Assembly (NCBI RefSeq): GCF_904849725.1
Contig: NC_058521.1
Coordinates: forward strand, 339,062,638 to 339,126,637
DNA length: 64,000 nt
Reading direction: 5' to 3'
Source: Hordeum vulgare subsp. vulgare
Lineage: Eukaryota > Streptophyta > Magnoliopsida > Poales > Poaceae
In this document: positions 57,782 to 64,000 of the stretch, in pieces
Numbering within the stretch: the first letter of the stretch is position 1
Layout: the number at the start of each line of letters is the position of its first letter
Translations under genes and position numbers: made by a program
The notes under the pieces: generated by a model
Databases searched by the model: none
What the model was told of the DNA's origin: nothing
What the model saw: the letters and a program-made list of their open reading frames with translations, nothing else

Positions 57782-59766
57782 GGTATAAGAAGTTTCCTCG
57801 GTCATGCTGGTTTCTATAGAAGGTTCATTAAGGACTTTTCTAAGATTTCTAGGCCTCTTACCAATCTCTTGCAAAAGGATATTCCTTTTTTTGACGATGA
57901 TTGTGAGGAAGCCTTTGAAATACTTAAGAAGGCCTTGATAACTGCACCTATTGTTCAACCAGCTGATTGGAACTTACCTTTTGAAATTATGTGTGATGCT
58001 ATTGATTATGCTGTTGGTGCTGTTCTAGGACAAAGAGTTGATAAGAATTTGAATGTTATTCACTATCCTAGTAAAACTCTAGACAGTGCCCATAGAAACT
58101 ATGCTACTACTGAAAAGGAATTTTTAGCAGTCGTGTTTGCATGTGAAAACTTCAGATCTTAGATTGTTGATTCCAAGGTTACTATTCACACTGATCATGC
58201 TGCTATTAAGTACCTCATGGAAAAGAAGGATGCTAAACCTAGACTTATCAGATGGGTTCTCTTGCTAGAATAATTTGACATGCATGTTGTTGATAGGAAG
58301 GGTGCTGAGAACCCCGTAGCAGATAACTTGTCTAGGTTGGAGAATGTTCTTGATGACCCACAACTTATTGATGATAGATTTCCTGATGAGCAACTGAATG
58401 TCATCAATGCTTCACGTAGTACACTGTGGTATGCTAATTATGCAAACTATATTGTTGCCAAATATATACCACCTAGTTTCACATACCAACAAAAGAAGAA
58501 ATTCTTCTTTGATTTGAGATATTACTTTTGGGACGATCCTCATCTTTATAAGGAATGAGTAGATGGTGTTATTATACGTTGTGTACCTAAGCATGAACAG
58601 GGACAAATCCAACAGAAGTGTCACTCTGAGGCTTACGAAGGACACCATGCGGGAGATAGAACTGCACACAAGGTATTGCAATCCGGTTTCTACTGGCCTA
58701 CCCTCTTCAAGGATGCCCGTAAGTTTGTCTTGTCTTGTGATGAATGTCAAAGAATAGGTAATATCAGCAAACGTTAGGAAATGCCTATGAACTATTCACT
58801 TGTCATTGAACCATTTGATGTTTGGGGTTTTGATTATATGGGACCTTTTCCAAAATCCAATGGGTATACTCATATCCTAGTTGCTATTGATTACGTTACT
58901 AAGTGGGTAGAAGCTATCCCAACTAATAGTGCTGATCACAACACCTATATTAGGATGCTTAAAGAAGTTATTTTCCATAGATTTGGAGTCCCTAGATATT
59001 TGACGACTAATGGTGGTTCACATTTCATTCAAGGTGCTTTCCGTAAAACGCTTGCTAAGTATGATGTCAACCATAGAATTGCATCTCCCTATCATCCTCA
59101 GTCCAATGGTCAAGTAGAGCTAAGTAATAGAGAGATTAAACTAATTCTGCAAAAGACTGTTAATAGGTCTAGAAAGAATTGTTCTAAGAAGCTTGATGAT
59201 GCACTGTGGGCTTATAGAACTGCTTATAAGAATCCCATGGGCATGTCTCCGTACAAAATGGTTTACGGTAAAGCATGTCATTTACCTCTTGAGCTAGAGC
59301 ATAAGGCTTATTGGGCAATCAAAGAGCTCAACTTTGATTTCAAACTTGCTGGTGAGAAGAGGTTATTTGATATTAGCTCACTCGATGAATGGAGAGTTCA
59401 GACATATGAAAATGCCAAGTTGTTTAAAGAAAAAGTTAAGAGGTGGCATGATAAAAGGATACAAAAACGTGAGTTCAATATAGGTGATTATGTCTTGCTA
59501 TATAATTCTCGTTTAAGATTTTTTGCAGACAAACTTCTTTCTAAATGGGAAGTTCCTTACATTGTTGAGGAAGTATATCGCTCCGGTGCCATCATGATCA
59601 ACAACACGGAAGGTAATTTTCCGAAAGTGGTAAATCGGCAAAGAATCAAGCATTATATCTCAGGTACTCCCATAAATGTTGAAAGCAATATTATTAATAC
59701 CATAACTCCGGAGGAGTACATAAGGGATATTTATCAGCCTGTTTCAGACTCCAAAGGTATGTGATT
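57782..59766 (+). pseudogene. gypsy pol resumed: RT connection, RNase H and integrase, degenerate
   Basis: Resumes at GIRSFLGHAGFYRRFIKDFS in the same frame as the RT before the insertion. RNase H (FEIMCDAIDYAVGAVLGQ, THRNYATTEKEF-like segment) is followed by the integrase zinc region (His/His then CDECQRIG) and the core. In the core, counting from the ATG at 58781, Asp18 (GFDYMGP) and Glu113 ([12 protein letters not shown]) remain, but the second catalytic Asp is Asn77 (TTNGGSHF, codon 59009-59011). A GPY/F-like C-terminal region ([19 protein letters not shown]) ends at 59764. In-frame stops occur at about 58160, 58271, 58556 and 58776, several explained by CAA/CAG-to-TAA/TAG change. Insertion activity is lost. 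Confidence 0.9.
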
Positions 59767-60084
59767 CGGTTAGTAAACCGACTCCAAAACTTTTCCAGTA
59801 GTAATTTTTCTCAGTTTTGGAATTTTTAGAAAAATATAAAAATTTAAAGTAGTCCCGAAAGCGAACGAGGAGGCGACAAGCCTGCCAGGCGCGGCCTACC
59901 CCCCTGGCCGCGCCTGGGTGGCTTGTGGGCACCTCGTGTGCCTCCCGGACTCCGTTTTCTTGCGGAGTACTCCTTTTGGTCGGGAAAATTTCATTATATA
60001 TTCTCCCAAAAGGTCTGACCCTCGTATCATGCAAGTATTCTCTGTTTTCGTTTCGAGCTACTGTGCAGACAGATCTACATCGCT
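59767..60084 (+). promoter_or_regulatory. internal promoter-like region resembling the element's own LTR U3
   Basis: Contains the hairpin GACAAGCC (59875-59882) with GGCTTGTG (59920-59927), and inside it a perfect 12-bp inverted repeat CCAGGCGCGGCC (59885-59896) and GGCCGCGCCTGG (59906-59917). A TATA-like ATTATATATTC follows at 59992-60002, about 80 bp before the accessory ORF. The same hairpin is in both LTRs of this element (49960, 62427). This is best read as an internal copy of the LTR promoter. Confidence 0.6.
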
Positions 60085-60807
60085 ATGGCATCCCCAAAAA
60101 TTTCGGAGGACAAGTTCTTCGAGAAGGTCAGAAATCCCTACCTCGTGGGAGTGCTGCAACACCCTCAATCTATTGAGATGCATGAGGGGGTGTTGCACAT
60201 CCGTGATGTTGAGGGACCCAAGAAGACCGGAAGCATGGAGGCTAGGCTCGAAGCAATGGAGCAGCAAGTCTTCAAGTGCCAAGGGATGGTGGAACGCGGA
60301 CTCAACGCCAACCACCTGATGATCACAGAGTTCACCAACAAGCACAAGATCGATGACAATGACATCGGGAAGCACCTCTCCAGGCTCTATGACAGAATTG
60401 ATCACCTCCAAGCCCAGATCTATGACCTGCAGAACCAAAACTATGAGTATGAGTATAGATTTAAATCAATACAGTTGGCTGCAGATTTAGGATTCCGGAG
60501 ACTCGATCATCTTTCCATGATGGAGCACCTATGCCTTGATGGACGGAGGATCAAACCCAGGTTGCAAAAACTCCACCACCATCACCTTCGAAGGATGACA
60601 ACTAAGCATGGGTATGGGCAATCCCCTTGGCTTGTGCCAAGCTTGGGGGAGTTGCCCCGGTATCGTATCACCATCACATCTTTTGCTTTTACCTTTTTCT
60701 TAGTTCGGTCCTTTTTGGTTTTATCTTTCTCTAGTAGAATAAAGTTCTTAGTTTGTTCTAGGTTTGAGTTTTTCTTTGTGTCACCCCCAATGTATTCGAT
60801 CTCGTGA
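60085..60807 (+). CDS. 3' accessory ORF of the gypsy element, coiled-coil protein of unknown function
   Basis: Intact frame of 240 residues from the ATG at 60085 (MASPKISEDKFFEKVRNPYL). The first third is compact (EMHEGVLHIRDVEGPKKTGS). A heptad-rich coiled coil spans about residues 50-150 (MEARLEAMEQQVFKCQ, ISRLYDRIDHLQAQIYDLQN-like). The last 60 residues are hydrophobic and His-rich and may be read-through into a polypurine-like block, so the true protein could be shorter. It lies after integrase and before the 3' LTR, in sense orientation, with its own promoter-like region. No stop interrupts it, unlike pol in the same element. It is not env by any motif I can see; coiled coils suggest self-association. 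I do not recognise a named family. Confidence 0.6.
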   Translation: MASPKISEDKFFEKVRNPYLVGVLQHPQSIEMHEGVLHIRDVEGPKKTGSMEARLEAMEQQVFKCQGMVERGLNANHLMITEFTNKHKIDDNDIGKHLSRLYDRIDHLQAQIYDLQNQNYEYEYRFKSIQLAADLGFRRLDHLSMMEHLCLDGRRIKPRLQKLHHHHLRRMTTKHGYGQSPWLVPSLGELPRYRITITSFAFTFFLVRSFLVLSFSSRIKFLVCSRFEFFFVSPPMYSIS

Positions 60808-62146
60808 GCCATATAATAAAGAGTGTTTTAGTTAAGGGCCTTGCCTCATGCCATGTTCTAAAGAAAAGAATGATAAGAGAACAAAAGCATGAAAGATCAT
60901 GTAATGATCTTATGGGAAGTGATGGATTCACATATAAAAAGAATGTTGATTGAAACTTGTTGTGGGTGGACAAACGTAGACCTTGGTCATTGTTGCAATT
61001 AATCGGAAGTAATAAAGAAAGAGAGGTTCACATATAAATATATCACCTTGGGCACCATCTATGATTGTGAACACTCATTAAACTATTACATGCTTAGAAG
61101 TAGATGCTGGACAAGGAAGACAACATAATGAATTATGTTTGCTTGGTTCCGAACAATGTTATATGACTAGAGATCCCTTAGCATGTGACGATTGCTTCCA
61201 CCTCATATCAGCCAAAACTTCCGCACTAAGTAGAGATACTACTTGTGCATCCATAAACCTTCAACCCAGTTTTGCCATGAGAGTCCACCATACCTACATA
61301 TAGATTGAAGAAGATCCCTCAAGTAAGTTGTCATCGGTGCAAGCAATAAAAATTTCTCCCTAAATATGTATGATCTATTAGTGTGTGGAAAATAAGCTTT
61401 GTATGAACCTGTGATGAGGAATACATAAAAGCGACGGACTGCATAAAGTTCTTTATCACAGGAGGCAATATAAAATGACGTTCCTTTACACTAAGAGGTC
61501 ACACATCCAAACCTCAAAAGCGCATGACAACCTCTGCTTCCCTCTACGAAGGGCCTATCTTGTACCTTTACTTTTTGTCCTTAAAAGTGTCATGGTGATC
61601 GACACCAATTCCTTATTTCGCCTTTATCTTGGATAACATCATATGCTAGGGAAAGATCTATATTCATATGTCAACTTGGAAGTAAGTATTCATGAATTAT
61701 TATTGTTGACATTACCCTTGAGGTAAGTAGTTGGGAGGCAAAACTATAAGCCCCTATGTTTCTCTGTGTCCAACTGAAACTTTGATCTCATGAGTACCAC
61801 GTGAGTTTTAGCAATTGTAGAAGACGAAAGGATGATTGAATATGTGGATTTTCTTTGCAAGCTCTTATTTGACTATTTCTGATGTTATGATAAATTGCAA
61901 TTGCTTCAATGACTAAAGGCTATCGATTGTTAATTCTCAATAAGATTCTTGATCCATAATTTACTTTGTGAAAGAATTATCACTTTAGCATAAGAGATTA
62001 TATGATGAGATTGTGGTTCTAATTATGATCATGATGCCTGCATGTCCGTATCTTGTTTTGTCGACACCTCTATCTCTAAACATGTGGGCATATTTATTGA
62101 TCTCGGCATCCGCTTGAGGACAAGCGAGGTCTAAGCATGGGGGAGT
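60808..62146 (+). other. 3' UTR of the gypsy element and polypurine tract
   Basis: No gene. It includes the module shared with 14950 and 22500 (AGAGATACTACTTGTGCATC at about 61234-61253, then CCATGAGAGTCCACCATACC) and GCTTCCCTCTACGAAGGG (61536-61553). It ends with AAGCATGGGGGAGT at 62133-62146, the polypurine tract. Confidence 0.7.
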
Positions 62147-63670
62147 TGATACGTCCATTTTGCATCATGCTTTCGTGTTGATATTTATCGCTTTGTGGGC
62201 TGTTATTACACTTCACGGTACAATACTTATGCCTTTTCTCTCTTATTTTATAAGGTTTATATGAAGAGGGAGAATGCCAACAGCTGGAATTCTGGCTTGA
62301 GAAAGGAGCAAGTTTGAGATACCTATTGTGCGCAACTCCAAAAGACGTGAAAATCAACGAGGAATTATTTTGGAATTTATAAAAAATACTGGGCGGAAGA
62401 AGTACCAGAGGGAAGCCACCAGGAGGCCACAAGCCTGCCAGGCGCGGCCCACCCCCCTGGCCGCGCCTAGGTGGCTTGTGGGTCCCTTGTTGCCCCTCTG
62501 GCTCCCATCTTTTGCTATAAGGAGGTTTCGTTCCAGAAAAAATCAGGAGGAGACTTTCGGGCAGAGTCGCCGCCGCCACGAGGGAGAACTTGAGCAGAAC
62601 CAATCTAGAGCTCCGGCAGGGTCGTCCTGCTGGGGAAACTTCCCTCCCGGAGGGGGAAATCGCCGCCTTCATCATCACCAACACTCCTCTCATCGGAGGG
62701 TACTGATCACCATCAACATCTTCATCAGCACCATCTCATCTCCAAACCCTAGTTCATCTCTTGTAACCAATCTCCGTCTCGCGACTCCGATTGGTACTTG
62801 TAAGGTTGCTAGTAGTGTTAATTACTCTTTATAGTTGATGCTAGTTGGATTACTCGGTGGAAGATTCTTTGTTCAGATCTTTGATGCTATTCAATACCTC
62901 TCTGATCATGACCATAATTATGCTTTGTGAGTAGTCACTTTTGTTCCTGAGGACATGGGATAAGTCTTGCTATAAGTAGTCATGTGAATTGGGTATTCGT
63001 TCGATATTTTGATGCCTTGTATGTTATCTCTCCTCTAGTGGTGTTATGTGAACGTCGACTACATAACACTTCACCATTATTTGGTCCTAGAGGAAGGCAT
63101 TGGGAAGTAATAACTAGATGATGGGTTGCTAGACTGATAGAATCTTAAACCCTAGTTTACGCGTTGCTTCGTAAGGGGCTGATTTGGATCCACTAGTTTA
63201 AAGATATGGTTAGACTTAGTCTTAATTCTTCTTTCATAGTTGCGGATGCTTGCGAGAGGGGTTAATCATAAGTGGGATGTTTGTCCAAGTAAGGGGAGCA
63301 CCCAAGCACCGGTCCACCCACACATCAAACTATCAAAGTAGCGAACGTGAATCATATGAACATGATGAAAACTAGTTTGACAGAAATTCACATGTGTCCT
63401 CGGGAGCGCTTTACCTCCTATAAGAGTTTGTCCAGGATTATACCTTGCTACAAAAGGGATTGGGCCACTTTGCTGCACCTTTTTTACTATTATTAATTTC
63501 TACTTGCTACGAATCATCTTACCACACAACTATCTATTACCAATAATTTCAGTGCTTGCAGAGAATACCTTGCCGAAAACCACTTCTCAGTTCCTTATGC
63601 TCCTCGTTGGGTTCGACACTCTTACTTACCGAAAGGACTACGATAGATCCCCTACACTTGTGGGTCATCA
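62147..63670 (+). repeat. 3' LTR of the gypsy element, 1524 bp
   Basis: TGATACGTCCATTTTGCATC to GTGGGTCATCA; same length as the 5' LTR. Hairpin arms CCACAAGCC (62427-62435) and GGCTTGTGG (62473-62481), with the inner 12-bp palindrome almost perfect. TATA-like GCTATAAGG follows. Confidence 0.9.
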
Positions 63671-63675
63671 GAATG

Positions 63676-63965
63676 CACGCCAAGTTTCAACCCAATCCGA
63701 GAAAGTTTAATACACACTTTTAAAAACAAGATTTAACGATGCCGCGTGTGCGGGCATGTGTGGTTGGTCTCGAAGCGCTCAGCGATGATAACGGAGAGAA
63801 CCGGCAACTAATAACGGATGCGAGTTTTGAAAACTAGTGGCAACGGAGTGCCGATGCAATGCAGATGATGCAAATGATGTGACAATGAATGCAACAAACA
63901 AATATTAACTCGGCGACAACAGAAAAAAGGGGAATCTTCTGGAGCGTCGGTCTCGGGCTGTCACA
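63676..63965 (-). repeat. 5' LTR of the LARD, outer 290 bp
   Basis: CACGCCAAGTTTCAACCC to GGGCTGTCACA on the plus strand; continues the LARD LTR cut at 49679 and matches 42042-42331. Confidence 0.88.
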
Positions 63966-64000
63966 AACCACATCCACGTTCATAAGGTTCATAGTCGTAT
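63966..64000 (+). pseudogene. resumed gypsy pol of the 26977 element
   Basis: After the AACCA duplication the frame continues HIHVHKVHSR, picking up where pol stopped at 38246. Too short to show a domain; it should lead to integrase outside the window. Confidence 0.65.

Larger units (their letters stand above)
49680..63670 (+). mobile_element. complete gypsy element (TGATACGTCC LTRs, gag, pol, 3' accessory ORF), with a nested fragment
   Basis: Two LTRs of 1524 bp each (49680-51203 and 62147-63670) bracket a primer binding site, gag, protease-RT-RNase H-integrase, an accessory ORF, a 3' UTR and a polypurine tract. The target site in the LARD LTR is known from the sister LTR (AAGACCGCACGCC), giving duplications GACCG (49675-49679) and GAATG (63671-63675), the second with two substitutions. 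By eye the LTRs differ at about 30 positions in their first 450 bases, so the insertion is not recent. Pol is split by a foreign fragment at 54056-57781. At least five in-frame stops make it inactive. Confidence 0.9.
38247..63965 (-). mobile_element. complete large retrotransposon derivative (LARD), minus strand, with a nested gypsy element
   Basis: Perfect 5-bp target duplications AACCA flank it (38242-38246 and 63966-63970). On the minus strand: 5' LTR (63965-63676 plus 49679-45804), primer binding site (45800-45790), 3.47-kb non-coding internal domain (45803-42332) and 3' LTR (42331-38247). Without the nested element it measures about 11.7 kb. LTRs of about 4.1 kb with a 3.5-kb internal region lacking all retroviral genes fit the LARD class described from barley (Sukkula). 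It needs proteins from another element to move. Confidence 0.87.
26977..64000 (+). mobile_element. gypsy element with 3.85-kb LTR, accessory ORF, gag and pol; continues past the window
   Basis: The order on the plus strand is LTR (26977-30828), primer binding site, accessory ORF (31150), gag (32300), protease, RT and RNase H (to 38246), then a nested LARD (38247-63965), with pol resuming at 63966. Protease-RT-RNase H order and the later integrase position are gypsy. It also carries a LARD solo LTR inside gag/protease. The base 5' of the LTR gives a possible duplication GCTCA (26972-26976); the partner is outside. Many nonsense mutations make it inactive. Confidence 0.88.

Noticed and set aside
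60700..60807. Transmembrane segment proving an envelope-like protein
   Set aside because: The hydrophobic tail follows a polypurine-like block and may be untranslated sequence read by chance; no signal peptide, cleavage site or fusion-type motif seen.
1..64000. CRISPR arrays, bacterial operons, rRNA genes, host protein genes
   Set aside because: None seen; the whole window is explained by plant LTR retrotransposons or their decayed flanks.

Overview
This window is intergenic DNA from a large grass genome, most likely Triticeae (wheat, Aegilops or barley). The clues are a BARE/WIS/Angela-type copia LTR (starting TGTTGGGAATATGCCC and ending in CAACA), several gypsy families whose LTRs open with TGATACGTC, and a large LTR retrotransposon derivative (LARD) like those described in barley. 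I find no host protein gene, rRNA gene, CRISPR array or bacterial signal. Essentially all of it is LTR retrotransposon sequence, nested up to six levels deep and mostly decayed.

Layout, left to right. 1-5275: 5' part of a minus-strand copia element (integrase, protease, gag, leader, primer binding site, 5' LTR). 5276-6073: degenerate spliced coiled-coil exons. 6074-17566: plus-strand gypsy material with a TGATACG-type 5' LTR, two primer binding sites, a gag, long 3' non-coding sequence and a downstream LTR of a different subfamily. Its gag is cut by a minus-strand gypsy 5' fragment (8959-12498), which itself holds a copia solo LTR (10029-11293). 17567-26976: a minus-strand gypsy element without polymerase (3' LTR, 3' UTR, accessory ORF, promoter-like hairpin, gag-protease), interrupted by a 2.5-kb solo LTR (19894-22434) with a GTAGG target duplication. 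26977 to the window end: a plus-strand gypsy element with a 3.85-kb LTR, an accessory ORF before gag, gag, protease, RT and RNase H. It carries a solo LARD LTR (33339-36409, duplication TGCCA) and a complete LARD (38247-63965, duplication AACCA). The LARD's 5' LTR is split by a complete gypsy element (49680-63670) whose two LTRs are each 1524 bp, and that element's pol is split by the 3' end of another gypsy element (54056-57781) carrying a multi-exon antisense gene.

The insertion order is therefore LTR at 16550 (oldest), then the element at 17567, the element at 26977, the LARD at 38247, the gypsy element at 49680 and the fragment at 54056 (youngest). Coding regions carry in-frame stops, frameshifts and lost catalytic residues, so no element here looks able to move unaided.

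The most interesting structure is a GC-rich inverted repeat (CCACAAGCC ... GGCTTGTGG with an inner palindrome). It lies tens of bases upstream of the TATA box in four different gypsy LTR types, and is also found inside two elements directly ahead of accessory ORFs located between the main coding region and the 3' LTR. This suggests a reused promoter module driving a second transcription unit.
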